A stretch of DNA of 26,788 bases from Solobacterium sp. (GTDB taxonomy: Bacteria; Bacillota_I; Bacilli_A; Erysipelotrichales; Erysipelotrichaceae): the NCBI GenBank assembly GCA_015256455.1, contig JABZMB010000013.1, forward strand, positions 1 through 26,788. Reading direction: 5' to 3'. The notes under the pieces are model-generated. The model did no database searches. It saw nothing but the letters and a program-made list of their open reading frames with translations, and had not been told where the DNA came from. The position numbers and the translations under genes are program-made. Below are positions 1 to 8,283 of this stretch, in pieces (the stretch's first letter is position 1; each line of letters begins with the position of its first letter).

Positions 1-2
1 TA

Positions 3-416
3 ATAGCGTATGCAGAAAAAGTTGGTATAAAAATTGTGTATGAACCATTAACAATATATGAATCAAATGTAACAACTACGTCCAATCAACTACTGGAATT
101 ATGCAATCACTTTAATTCTCCTTATTTCTTTGCAATGAATGATATTGTTGTACCATATATACAAGGAGAAAATATTATTGCATTTAATAAAAAATTAGGA
201 AGCAAATTAGTACATATGCATATTGTTGATAGTGATGGACAATCTGAAGATCATTATTGTCCGGGCTACGGGAATTTGCCATTAAAGAATTTTATGCAAG
301 AACTAATGCGAAGTGGATATGATAAGACAGTAACAATTGAGTTGGTAACAAAATATCTGAATGAACCTAGTATTTACGCAAAACTAGCAATTGATAACTT
401 AAAAGAAGGACTATAA
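3..416 (+). CDS. Sugar phosphate isomerase/epimerase, TIM-barrel (5'-truncated by window edge)
   Basis: The reading frame is open from base 3, upstream of the first possible start (GTG at 36), so this is the C-terminal part of a longer gene that begins outside the window. The visible part resembles the xylose-isomerase-like TIM-barrel family of sugar phosphate isomerases/epimerases: a Glu in YEPLTIYESN, the HMHIVDSDG segment, the PGYGNLPL segment and a terminal VTIELVT strand. In the family, Glu and His residues at such places bind the divalent metal that supports isomerisation or epimerisation at the carbon next to the carbonyl. It is followed after 2 nt by a BtpA-like reading frame, so the two were probably one operon for sugar or nucleoside-like metabolism. 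The substrate cannot be told from sequence. Confidence 0.75.
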   Translation: MAYAEKVGIKIVYEPLTIYESNVTTTSNQLLELCNHFNSPYFFAMNDIVVPYIQGENIIAFNKKLGSKLVHMHIVDSDGQSEDHYCPGYGNLPLKNFMQELMRSGYDKTVTIELVTKYLNEPSIYAKLAIDNLKEGL

Positions 417-418
417 AT

Positions 419-703
419 ATGTGGATGAATGATTTATGGCACAAAGACAAAGTTATTATAGGAATGCTTCATCTAGACGCATTGCCTGGAGATCCAAGAT
501 ATACTGCTAGTAATAGTCTAGATATAATTATTGAACATGCAAGAATGGACCTAAAATCACTAATTGATGGTGGTGTGAATTCAGTATTAATATCAAATGA
601 GTTTAGTTTACCATATCAAAGAAAAATGGATTTTGTTACTGTTGCATGTATGGCAAGAATTATTGGAGAACTGAAGAAAAATCACACTTCTTATGAGGTG
701 TGA
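419..703 (+). pseudogene. BtpA/SgcQ-family protein, 3'-truncated
   Basis: The 94-residue product matches the N-terminal part of the BtpA/SgcQ TIM-barrel family: VIIGMLHLDALPGDPRY near residues 12-28, the GGVNSVLISNEF segment near 51-62, and TVACMARIIGELKK near 74-87. Family members are usually around 250-280 residues, so roughly the last two thirds is missing. The recognisable similarity stops at about base 676, exactly where a hairpin with flanking A and T runs begins, and the stop codon TGA (701-703) lies in the right arm of that hairpin. No remnant of the missing part was seen further downstream. It starts 2 nt after the isomerase gene. I infer a deletion or insertion that removed the 3' end; the leftover is probably non-functional. 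Confidence 0.75.
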
Positions 704-710
704 TTTTTTT
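677..710 (+). terminator. Hairpin terminator ending the truncated btpA-like gene
   Basis: The stem ATCACACTTC (681-690) pairs with GAGGTGTGAT (695-704) with one T-G wobble and a 4-nt loop. It is preceded by five A and followed by seven T, so it can act on both strands. Its 24-nt core is repeated in inverted orientation at 1549-1572. Confidence 0.8.
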
Positions 711-1572
711 ATATCACGACACAGATCTAACTGGTAAAGTATTTTTTCTTCTTAAAAGCCAAATACTTAACTTGATTAAATGATAAAATATGAGAATATT
801 GACATAATGTGAATCAAAATTGATGTGTCAAAAATTATGGAGGAACAGTTAATGAAAAAACGTATTGCTTTATTAGTTTATCCTGATTTTAGTTTACAAG
901 AAGTAACTAACTTGATGTATTTCTTTCGATGGGCTTTTGATACTTTTACTGATGTTATATATACAGACCTATCTCCTGTTAAGAGCGAAGAAGGAATTTT
1001 AGTACAGCCAGTAAGAACGTGTGATAAGTTTTGTAAAGAAGACTATGATTGTTTAATTCTTCCAGGGTGCAGTAATTTAACGCAACCTATACAGAATAAA
1101 AAAATACAGGAGTTTTTAGAATCATTCGCAAATGATACTACTTTTGTCATTGGTGCTATTTGTGCTGGTCCAGTATTCTTAGCAAAAGCAGGTTTATTGA
1201 AAAATAAAAAATATACTGCTTCATTATATGCTGAAATGATGAAATTGTTTAGTTTTGTTGAAGAAGAGAATTTTGTACCACAATCAGTAGTTGAAGATGA
1301 AAACATAATTACAGCTGTAGGTAGTGCGTTTAATGAGTTTGCAGTACATGTTGCTAGAAAACTTGGTTATGACTGCCCTGATAAAATATTAAGTGGTTAT
1401 ATGGATTCAAACGACTCTAATGATTATATTCATCATCTTACGGAAGAAGATTTATTAGAATTTAAAAAAAAATTCAAAGAATTTATTGATTAAAAGTATG
1501 ATTGATTATCAGATTTATTATTTCTGTCTATCAAAATATAACTGTTAGATCACACCTCATTAGAAGTGTGAT
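681..1572. repeat. Inverted pair of 24-nt hairpin repeats bracketing the DJ-1/PfpI gene
   Basis: The reverse complement of 681-704 equals 1549-1572 at 23 of 24 positions; the only difference is in the loop. In direct orientation the central 10 bases differ at about half of the positions, so the copies are inverted, not direct. Between them lie only the DJ-1/PfpI gene and its upstream region. The left copy sits at the point where the btpA-like gene is broken. This could be a small inserted cassette with hairpin ends, or a duplicated terminator; the sequence alone does not decide. Confidence 0.7.
852..1493 (+). CDS. DJ-1/PfpI (ThiJ) family protein
   Basis: A 213-residue single-domain protein of the DJ-1/PfpI superfamily (class I glutamine amidotransferase-like fold). 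It shows the opening strand RIALLVYPDFSLQEV, the DCLILPGC segment near residues 66-73, and the nucleophile elbow GAICAGP with Cys104. Members include glyoxalase/deglycase-like, chaperone-like and peptidase-like enzymes, so the exact reaction is open. A GTG in frame at 825 would add nine residues, but GGAGGA at 839-844 is correctly spaced only for the ATG at 852, which I chose. The gene is alone between two inverted hairpin repeats and is visibly AT-rich. No convincing promoter was found; an 8-bp inverted repeat (AAGTATTT/AAATACTT, about 737-768) lies upstream and could be an operator. Confidence 0.85.
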   Translation: MKKRIALLVYPDFSLQEVTNLMYFFRWAFDTFTDVIYTDLSPVKSEEGILVQPVRTCDKFCKEDYDCLILPGCSNLTQPIQNKKIQEFLESFANDTTFVIGAICAGPVFLAKAGLLKNKKYTASLYAEMMKLFSFVEEENFVPQSVVEDENIITAVGSAFNEFAVHVARKLGYDCPDKILSGYMDSNDSNDYIHHLTEEDLLEFKKKFKEFID

Positions 1573-1579
1573 TTTTTTT
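1549..1579 (+). terminator. Hairpin terminator after the DJ-1/PfpI gene
   Basis: The stem ATCACAC (1549-1555) pairs with GTGTGAT (1566-1572), with three further base positions of which one is a C-A mismatch, and is followed by eight T. It lies 56 nt after the stop codon of the DJ-1/PfpI gene. It is the inverted copy of the hairpin at 681-704. Confidence 0.75.
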
Positions 1580-1709
1580 GCATCTTCTCTTTAGATGGTG
1601 AATATATGCATCATACATCACAAAATACGCATCTTGGCGAAAACAGCGAGACAGTATGAATTACATGCGGTAATATCACAGTAGAAAAGATACGAAAGGA
1701 GAATCGAAG

Positions 1710-2144
1710 ATGAAAGTAAATGTAGAACTATCAAAAGAGTTTTCCCCTCCACATGTAACGATTTATGCGGATGCGATTACGGATGAAATACAGAGAGTGA
1801 TTGATGTACTCGACTCTAAGGATATACCACTAATCGTGCAGAGTGAAGATCGGATGATAGTCTTGAAGGCGGAAGAGATATATATGATACGTGTGGAGGG
1901 TGGAGATACTGTTATCTATACTGAAAACGAGAAGTATTATTCCCGAAGACGTTTGTATGAGATTCTGAACCAGATCGGGACTTGCTTCATGCAAATATCG
2001 AAACAGACTGTTATTAATCTTTCTTGTATAAAAAGTATAGAGACAGGCTTTGGTGGGACATTATTACTAAAGTTAAAAAACGATTGCTCTGATTATGTAT
2101 CAAGAAAGTATTTACCTGATCTAAAAAGATATCTAGGAATTTAA
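1710..2144 (+). CDS. LytTR-type DNA-binding transcriptional regulator
   Basis: A 144-residue protein with a LytTR DNA-binding domain at about residues 45-143: the segments LKAEEIYMIRVEGGDTVIYTE, SRRRLYEILNQIG and FMQISKQTVINLSCIKSIE are typical. There is no receiver domain; the N-terminal 45 residues form a short separate region. The start at 1710 has a good ribosome site (AAAGGAG, about 1694-1700). It is followed after 11 nt by a DUF3021 membrane protein, whose ribosome site overlaps this stop codon, so the two are translationally linked. LytTR-DUF3021 pairs are common in Firmicutes, where the membrane partner is thought to control the regulator; known pairs tend to regulate their own operon. 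Targets here are not visible. Confidence 0.9.
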   Translation: MKVNVELSKEFSPPHVTIYADAITDEIQRVIDVLDSKDIPLIVQSEDRMIVLKAEEIYMIRVEGGDTVIYTENEKYYSRRRLYEILNQIGTCFMQISKQTVINLSCIKSIETGFGGTLLLKLKNDCSDYVSRKYLPDLKRYLGI

Positions 2145-2155
2145 GGAGGCTAAAC

Positions 2156-2596
2156 ATGAAAACAAAGAAACAAACACTACTATTTAACATATTTGTATCA
2201 ATGGCTATTGCCGCAATAATATTTATTATCGTTGGAGTTATCATTGATCGTATCTTCCATGGAAATATCCACATGACAAATTACGCATTTTCTAAGATGG
2301 CTATCGCAACCGTGGTAATTGGACTTGGCTTTGGGCTACCTGCAATAGTTTATGACAATGAGAAGTTATCCCTTTTTACACAGACCATTATTCACATGGG
2401 GACTGGTTGTATTATTATGACAGTTACAGCTTTCCTTGTAGGTTGGATTCCTATGCATCATGGACCACTACTGATGATTGCGATTCTTTTAGAAGAGGTT
2501 GCACTTGCATTTGTTATTTGGTTTGTATTTTATCTACAACAAAAGAAACTGGTAAAACAGATGAATCAACGAGTGAACGAAATAAATAAATTATGA
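2156..2596 (+). CDS. DUF3021 family membrane protein, partner of the LytTR regulator
   Basis: A 146-residue protein with four predicted membrane segments (about residues 10-30, 42-60, 75-97 and 103-126) and a charged C-terminal tail (QQKKLVKQMNQRVNEINKL) that could form a short helix at the membrane. Size, topology and position directly after a LytTR gene identify it as DUF3021. The ribosome site AAGGAGG overlaps the stop codon of the upstream gene. By analogy with other LytTR-membrane protein pairs it probably holds back or tunes the regulator. The operon ends at a strong hairpin terminator just downstream. Confidence 0.85.
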   Translation: MKTKKQTLLFNIFVSMAIAAIIFIIVGVIIDRIFHGNIHMTNYAFSKMAIATVVIGLGFGLPAIVYDNEKLSLFTQTIIHMGTGCIIMTVTAFLVGWIPMHHGPLLMIAILLEEVALAFVIWFVFYLQQKKLVKQMNQRVNEINKL

Positions 2597-2603
2597 ATAG
2601 TTT

Positions 2604-2635
2604 AACGGTCTATCATAAGTAGGCCGTTATTTTTT
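2604..2635 (+). terminator. Rho-independent terminator of the LytTR-DUF3021 operon
   Basis: The arms AACGGTCTA (2604-2612) and TAGGCCGTT (2620-2628) pair with one wobble around a 7-nt loop and are followed by a T-rich tract (2628-2635). Confidence 0.9.
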
Positions 2636-2699
2636 GATTTGGGATGATAAATTATAATTTACGTATTAAGATAGAGAGGTGCTTTCAAGGAGATTTATT

Positions 2700-4283
2700 A
2701 TGAAGTGGTATGAGAATGCGGTGTTCTATCATATTTATCCATTAGGATTAACGGATGCACCAAAGAATAATGATTATCAAATTACAGAACATCGTTTGAA
2801 TCAATTGGGCCCTTGGATTAAACATATCAAGGAAATTGGCTGTAATGCATTATATATTGGTCCATTATTTGAATCGGTTGGACATGGATATGAAACGACC
2901 GATTACTATAAGTTGGATTCTAGACTTGGTGATAATGAGGATCTAAAGAAGTTTGTAAAAGAGTGTCATCATCAAGGTATTCACGTAATCTTTGATGGTG
3001 TCTTTAATCATACGGGAAGAGATTTCTTTGCGTTTAAAGATATTCAAGAGAATCGTGAAAATTCTCAGTATAGAGATTGGTATTGCAATGTGAATTTCCA
3101 AGGAAATAATGAATATAATGATGGCTTTTCTTATGATAACTGGGGTGGTTATAACTTACTTGTGAAACTTAACCAACAAAATCCTGCGGTTAGACAATAC
3201 CTATTGGATGTGGTGAGATTTTGGGTTAGTGAGTTTGATGTGGATGGAATTCGACTAGATGCGGCAGATGTATTAGACTTTGGTTTTATGCATGAGTTAC
3301 GTATGCTGGCAAATGAAATCAAGCCTGAATTCTGGCTGATGGGGGAAGTAATTCATGGCGACTATAGTCGTTGGGTAAATCCTAATATGTTACATTCTGT
3401 GACGAACTATCAACTATATAAAGCGTTATATTCTGGACATAATGAACATAACTATTTTGAGATTGCCCATACAGTGCGCTATCTATTAGATAAAGGTAAT
3501 CTACCATACCATCTCTATAACTTTGTGGATAATCATGATGTGGAACGTATTTATACAAGACTTCATAACAAGCAACAGTTTGTGCCATTACATATTTTGA
3601 TGTATACACTACCGGGTATTCCTTCTATTTATTATGGAAGTGAGTTTGGTATTGAAGGAAAAAAAGAGAAACAATCCGATGCAGTATTACGACCTGCAAT
3701 TAACTTGGAAAACTATCAAAATGCAGTCAATGAGAATGGCTGTACCAATATCATTGCAAGACTTGGTAATATTAGACAAAAAAATTCTGTATTCGCTAAT
3801 GGTATTTACCAAGAATTGCGATTAACAAATCGTCAGTATGCATTCTCACGTACAAATGATTTTACGCGGGCTATTGTAGTTGTAAATAATGATGAATCTG
3901 AATCATCTTTAGATATTCCGGCTAATGGGACATATACGGAACTATTAAGTGGAGAAATACAAACAACTGAAGGAAATTTACACGTTCAATTGCAAGCATG
4001 TTCTGGGCAAATCTGGATTCAAAATTATGATGAGAAAGTTGTTAAGTATCAGGAAGTAAAGATTCCAGAAATCAAACAACCGGAAGTAAAAGAAGAAATG
4101 ATTCAGCAGGTAACAGTAGACCATAGTAAATCCTATGAAGAGATGAGTGTAGAAGAACTACAACAATGTGTATTAGATAAACTTGCAAAGAATGGTCCGG
4201 TGACAGGTCAAATGAAGCGTGATGTCGCAAATAATATTTATCATGATTCATTGGTTAATTGGGTAAAGAGCTTTAGAAATTAA
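2700..4283 (+). CDS. Glycoside hydrolase family 13 (alpha-amylase superfamily), intracellular
   Basis: A 527-residue cytoplasmic GH13 enzyme without signal peptide. All four conserved regions are present: DGVFNH (residues 99-104), DGIRLDAAD (182-190) with nucleophile Asp187, GEVIHG (215-220) with acid/base Glu216, and FVDNHD (275-280) with Asp280. Family members of this type (cyclomaltodextrinase, neopullulanase, maltogenic-amylase-like) cleave alpha-glucosidic bonds in imported maltodextrins; the substrate is not fixed by sequence. After the C-terminal beta domain there is an unusual charged tail of about 70 residues (from about 455) ending in VNWVKSF. An in-frame GTG at 2679 would give a longer protein, but AAGGAGA at 2687-2693 serves the ATG at 2700. 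No transporter gene adjoins it, and it stands alone between two terminators. Confidence 0.9.
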   Translation: MKWYENAVFYHIYPLGLTDAPKNNDYQITEHRLNQLGPWIKHIKEIGCNALYIGPLFESVGHGYETTDYYKLDSRLGDNEDLKKFVKECHHQGIHVIFDGVFNHTGRDFFAFKDIQENRENSQYRDWYCNVNFQGNNEYNDGFSYDNWGGYNLLVKLNQQNPAVRQYLLDVVRFWVSEFDVDGIRLDAADVLDFGFMHELRMLANEIKPEFWLMGEVIHGDYSRWVNPNMLHSVTNYQLYKALYSGHNEHNYFEIAHTVRYLLDKGNLPYHLYNFVDNHDVERIYTRLHNKQQFVPLHILMYTLPGIPSIYYGSEFGIEGKKEKQSDAVLRPAINLENYQNAVNENGCTNIIARLGNIRQKNSVFANGIYQELRLTNRQYAFSRTNDFTRAIVVVNNDESESSLDIPANGTYTELLSGEIQTTEGNLHVQLQACSGQIWIQNYDEKVVKYQEVKIPEIKQPEVKEEMIQQVTVDHSKSYEEMSVEELQQCVLDKLAKNGPVTGQMKRDVANNIYHDSLVNWVKSFRN

Positions 4284-4307
4284 AAATACCGCAGCTGCGG
4301 TATTTTT
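4282..4307. terminator. Bidirectional terminator between convergent genes
   Basis: A perfect 26-nt palindrome centred between 4294 and 4295, with a GC-rich core (CCGCAGCTGCGG) flanked by A and T runs. It serves the GH13 gene and the convergent YoaK-like gene. Confidence 0.92.
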
Positions 4308-4312
4308 AATAT

Positions 4313-4969
4313 TTAGGCATTACGTTCATGCATTAGAATAAATGGAATCAATAGAACAGCACAAGAAATCCAGATAGTTGGATAACCTAACTGTTTGGAT
4401 ATTACGCCACCAAGACCAGCACCAATTGCGAATATTACGATAATTCCGAAGTAATGCATGGATTGGTGAAAGTATGTTTTATCATTTGTACGAAAGAAAG
4501 CGGATAATCTTGCGGTAGCACTCTTGATATTACCGATACACATGGTACTTGCATATGTGTTTCCGTTTACCTTACGGAAAGATTGTACTTGTAAGGCGCA
4601 AGAGAATGAAACAAGCATATTTGCGATATTGTTAAGACTACCAGGGATAAAACCAACAAGTAATAACGTAATAATCTCAATGAGTACGATAAATTGTCTC
4701 CAGTGAAGAGATTTCTTTTCTTTTAGTCGACCTTGTAGTTGTTCAGCGACAAATACACCCACGATAAAAGCGAAGATAGGTAATAGATAGTTTAGGCTAT
4801 GTGCGATATTACCCTCCATCAAATTCTGTGTCATTAAGACTAGATTGCCTGTTTGTGCATTCGCAAAAACACGATCTCGTGTATTAAATGTATAGGCATC
4901 CTGCAAACCTCCACTAAAAGCAAGGAAGGCAGAGGTAATAAATGCGTCTGACATCTGTTGTTCTTTCAT
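4313..4969 (-). CDS. YoaK/DUF1275 family membrane protein
   Basis: A 218-residue membrane protein with about six hydrophobic segments. The N-terminal part carries the signature of the DUF1275 (YoaK) family: FSGGLQDAYTF followed by FANAQTGNLVLM at about residues 35-46. Length is typical of the family. The function of the family is not established; small-molecule transport has been suggested. The start at 4969 has an AAGGA-type ribosome site about 9 nt upstream. It converges on the GH13 gene through a shared palindromic terminator and diverges from the ion-channel gene over 196 nt, in which I saw no certain promoter. Confidence 0.85.
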   Translation of the reverse strand: MKEQQMSDAFITSAFLAFSGGLQDAYTFNTRDRVFANAQTGNLVLMTQNLMEGNIAHSLNYLLPIFAFIVGVFVAEQLQGRLKEKKSLHWRQFIVLIEIITLLLVGFIPGSLNNIANMLVSFSCALQVQSFRKVNGNTYASTMCIGNIKSATARLSAFFRTNDKTYFHQSMHYFGIIVIFAIGAGLGGVISKQLGYPTIWISCAVLLIPFILMHERNA

Positions 4970-5165
4970 AGTTCACCATCCTTCAAACTATATCTAGCAA
5001 GTTCAGTCTAATATTAGGATGAATTGTAAATGAATACAAGACTAGCTACTAGAATGCAAAGGATTCTATGTAAGAAGTGATCAAAGGTGATATGATAATA
5101 CTGGTTATTAGTTTTTTTACACATCATCGATTTCAACTAAATTATTTTTAAGTGGGTAAGGGGAC

Positions 5166-7307
5166 ATGAAAAAGAATAATTTATTTCAACGTTTTCGCTA
5201 TTGGCTAGATAAGCGAATGGCAAAGGGTACGGGTAGTATGATTCGTGCTTTATTGTTTACTACCATTTTTTTGGTTTTGTTTTTGGCATTTTTACTCATC
5301 ATATTTGGGGAAAGTGATGAGTGTTCGCCACTTCATGCGATATGGGATAGTTTTGCAACGGCAATCAATGCAGAAATTCCATCATCTTCAGATGGATCAC
5401 TATTTTTCATTATTATTAATGCGATTGCCGCAATCATTGGTCTATTCTTTACTAGCATCTTGATTGGTATTATCACAAACGGAATTGAGACAAAACTTCA
5501 GAACTTGAGAAATGGTAATGCGGAGATTTTGGAAAAGAATCATACTATAATACTCGGCTGGAATGATACGACTTTTGCGATTCTTACGGAGATTATGGAA
5601 TCAAATCTAAATCGAGAGATGCAGACGGTCGTGGTATTAGATAATTCATGTGAAAAGGCAGAAATGGATGAACAAGCACGTACATTTATCGCGGAGAAAG
5701 ATAAAGAGCGTAAGAGAATTGCAAAGAAGAATCATGAGATATTTCTCCCATATGCAAAATATACACAAATCTTATGTCGTTGTGGAACAACAGTACATTA
5801 TAGTAATTTAGAAAATTGTAATATACAGAACTGTAAATCAATTATCGTGAATGAAGATGATGATGAAGAAACAATCAAAGCCATTCTTGCATGTAGTGGA
5901 ATTATCAACGAATTGCGTATGAGTGGTGTAAAGGGAAAGAAACTCCCTTATATTACAGCGATTATTCGTGATAAGGAAAATATGAATACTGCAAGACTAG
6001 CAGGTGGAAAAGATTTGGAAGTTATCTGTTATCCAGAGTTAATGTCACGTATTATGGCAAATTCTAGCAGAGCTGCAGGATTATCCCATGTATTCACTAC
6101 TCTATTTAATTATGAAGGAAGCGATATCTATTATGTAGACAAAAATAAGATTCAACTATCTGGTAAAAGAGTTATCGCAGCCGATGGACATAAGAAGCAC
6201 ATGAATGATTTAACCCTTTATGAATTAAATCAATATCTAACCAATGCGACGATTATAGGTGGTTCACATGGTAAAATCAATACTCGAGTGGAACAAGGAA
6301 GACTGAATGAAAACCGTTGGGAAGGAATGGACTCATGCTTACTACCAACGATGAAGAGCAAATTAGTGAAAGATGTAGATCACTTTTATGTATTGCAGAT
6401 GGATGATAATCCAATTGAAGTAACAAGGAATACATGTATAGTCTCCTGTAAGGAAGTTAGGGAAAAGAACTTTAATCCACATACAAGGCCAGACGCAATT
6501 ATTGGAGTTAGCTCTTTATTAATACAGGTTTTAAAGGAGCTGGAAACATTCTTGCACGAAGATACTGCTGTCTATATTTTAGAAACACAAGAAAAATTAG
6601 GAAAATATCTAGCAGATGAAGCTGTACAAGAAGAAATTCAAAAGATTACAAATGTCCGCCTAGAATGGGTAGCTCTAGATATCGATGATTACAATAGTAT
6701 TTATGATTTTATGAACACACCAGAACATAAAGAAATTCGTAGTGCAATGATTCTTTCGGATAATCTTTATGTGGATGAAGAACTAACCCAACAAGAACAG
6801 AAAGAGGTTGCGGATAACCTTACAATCTCCCGCTTATTATCCTTGCGAAAAATACAAAGTGATTTAATGCCAGAATTATTTATTACTTGTGAGATGAATT
6901 ATGATGAAAACAAGAATCTCGCAGAACGTTCAGGCTCAGAAGATTATATTGTAGGAAGTAATGTGGCAGCCTCTGTCATGACACAGATTTCTCAGGCAAG
7001 AGAACTACATCGTATCTTCTATGAGATTCTTGATTGGAGTGGATCTGAAATCTACTTACATAAAGCATTTAAGTATTTAGGATTTGAAAACCGCAAGGAC
7101 GCAAAAGAAAAGGTAGATCTTCCAACACTAGCTGCGAAATTAGCACAGCAGAATGCAGTGTTTATTGGTTATTGTAAGTATGGCCAAAATGGCAAGTATC
7201 TAAAACCAAAACTAAACCCACCAAAATGGAATAAAGATGGTACTCCAACCGAGGTAACTTTTGGGTATCGAGACTACATTATTACAATTGCGAATCAAAA
7301 TGAGTGA
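5166..7307 (+). CDS. CASTOR/POLLUX-like ion channel with RCK-type domains
   Basis: A 713-residue protein with two membrane helices (about residues 25-47 and 78-106) flanking a pore-like segment (AIWDSFATAINAE, 58-70), followed by a long cytoplasmic region. The latter begins with HTIILGWNDTTFAILTEI (126-143), a Rossmann-type nucleotide or ion sensing (TrkA-N/RCK-like) segment. This layout is that of bacterial proteins related to the plant CASTOR and POLLUX channels. Plant members are nuclear-envelope cation channels; for bacterial members the ion is not known, and potassium or calcium are guesses. The pore lacks a classical GYG filter. The ribosome site AAGGGGA precedes the ATG at 5166. The gene is alone; no clear terminator follows it. 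Confidence 0.8.
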   Translation: MKKNNLFQRFRYWLDKRMAKGTGSMIRALLFTTIFLVLFLAFLLIIFGESDECSPLHAIWDSFATAINAEIPSSSDGSLFFIIINAIAAIIGLFFTSILIGIITNGIETKLQNLRNGNAEILEKNHTIILGWNDTTFAILTEIMESNLNREMQTVVVLDNSCEKAEMDEQARTFIAEKDKERKRIAKKNHEIFLPYAKYTQILCRCGTTVHYSNLENCNIQNCKSIIVNEDDDEETIKAILACSGIINELRMSGVKGKKLPYITAIIRDKENMNTARLAGGKDLEVICYPELMSRIMANSSRAAGLSHVFTTLFNYEGSDIYYVDKNKIQLSGKRVIAADGHKKHMNDLTLYELNQYLTNATIIGGSHGKINTRVEQGRLNENRWEGMDSCLLPTMKSKLVKDVDHFYVLQMDDNPIEVTRNTCIVSCKEVREKNFNPHTRPDAIIGVSSLLIQVLKELETFLHEDTAVYILETQEKLGKYLADEAVQEEIQKITNVRLEWVALDIDDYNSIYDFMNTPEHKEIRSAMILSDNLYVDEELTQQEQKEVADNLTISRLLSLRKIQSDLMPELFITCEMNYDENKNLAERSGSEDYIVGSNVAASVMTQISQARELHRIFYEILDWSGSEIYLHKAFKYLGFENRKDAKEKVDLPTLAAKLAQQNAVFIGYCKYGQNGKYLKPKLNPPKWNKDGTPTEVTFGYRDYIITIANQNE

Positions 7308-7417
7308 TTAATCTTAATAGTGACTAAGCGTGTAGCTTAGGGTATGGTTACTAATGTATGTGATTTATCAATATGATACAATTTGCTGTATAAGTAATTC
7401 ATTAAGAGAGATATATT

Positions 7418-8224
7418 ATGTATAATGCAAAAAATAGTCAAATTAAATTCTACGATGACACAATCAATTATGTTTCATTTGGTTATGGAAAGAAGAATTT
7501 ATTACTGATACCAGGTTTGAATATAGAGCAAGTAAAAGGAAAAGCTTTACAATTTGCTTTTTACTATAGAAATTTTTTGAGAGATTATAAAGTTTTTATA
7601 TTTGATCATAAAGAACATCTCAATGAGAATTATGAGATTAGCGATATGGTGGAAGAGATTGCTTATTGTATCAAAAAGTTGAATTTAGATAAAGTAGATG
7701 TTGTAGGGGTATCTCAAGGGGGAATGATTGCTCAACTATTAGCTATCAATTACCCTGACATTGTTAAAAAACTAGTTTTAGTGGCAACTACATCAAGAAA
7801 TAATCCTACAACAAACAAGGTCGTAGATAGATGGATTGTTTTAGCTGAAAATGGTGAGTTACAAGAACTGCAAAAAAATATGCTTGAAACTGTTTATTCA
7901 AAAAGATATATAGCAAAAAATAAGTGGTTATCTATTTTAGTACAAATTCTATTTAAGCCAAGATTAGATCAGCTTAATAGATTTATTATTTTAGCTAGAT
8001 CATGCTTAAAATTTAATGTTTTTGATAAATTAGATAAAATTCAATCTAAAACTCTGGTTATAGGTGCTGCATTAGATCAAGTTATACCAGTAGAATTTTC
8101 TAATGAACTTGCTGAAAAAATGAATTGTCAGAAAATTATTTATGAAAACTCTGGTCATGCAGTACATCAAGAAGTTTCTGATTTTAATAGAACAGTTTTA
8201 AATTTTTTGACAAGTAGTAATTAA
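7418..8224 (+). CDS. Alpha/beta hydrolase
   Basis: A 268-residue soluble alpha/beta-hydrolase-fold protein. The nucleophile elbow GVSQGG places Ser99; the LLLIPGLN segment (28-35) fits the oxyanion region, although it has no HG motif; ALDQVIPVE holds the likely acid Asp and ENSGHAVHQE near the C-terminus holds the likely catalytic His. The protein has no signal peptide. It could be an esterase, lipase or peptidase; the substrate is unknown. The coding sequence is noticeably richer in A and T than the neighbouring channel and XRE-TM genes, which may mean separate acquisition. A weak candidate -10 (TATGAT, 7372-7377) lies upstream. No T-rich terminator is seen on either side. Confidence 0.8.
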   Translation: MYNAKNSQIKFYDDTINYVSFGYGKKNLLLIPGLNIEQVKGKALQFAFYYRNFLRDYKVFIFDHKEHLNENYEISDMVEEIAYCIKKLNLDKVDVVGVSQGGMIAQLLAINYPDIVKKLVLVATTSRNNPTTNKVVDRWIVLAENGELQELQKNMLETVYSKRYIAKNKWLSILVQILFKPRLDQLNRFIILARSCLKFNVFDKLDKIQSKTLVIGAALDQVIPVEFSNELAEKMNCQKIIYENSGHAVHQEVSDFNRTVLNFLTSSN

Positions 8225-8283
8225 GAATTTAACTTTTCACTTGCGCACGGCGTAGCATTCACTAACCCTTTGGGTGAGGTATA

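Noticed and set aside
799..827. TTGACA at 799-804 as promoter of the DJ-1/PfpI gene
   Set aside because: No acceptable -10 box is found at 16-18 nt distance.
825..851. Upstream GTG start for the DJ-1/PfpI gene
   Set aside because: The ribosome site GGAGGA lies downstream of it and is correctly spaced for the ATG at 852.
7324..7340. Hairpin CTAAGC/GCTTAG after the ion-channel gene as a terminator
   Set aside because: The stem is only 6 bp and no T run follows, so it was not called a terminator.
8262..8280. Hairpin CTAACCC/GGGTGAG between the hydrolase gene and the XRE-TM gene
   Set aside because: It has one mismatch and lacks a T tract; transcription may read through.
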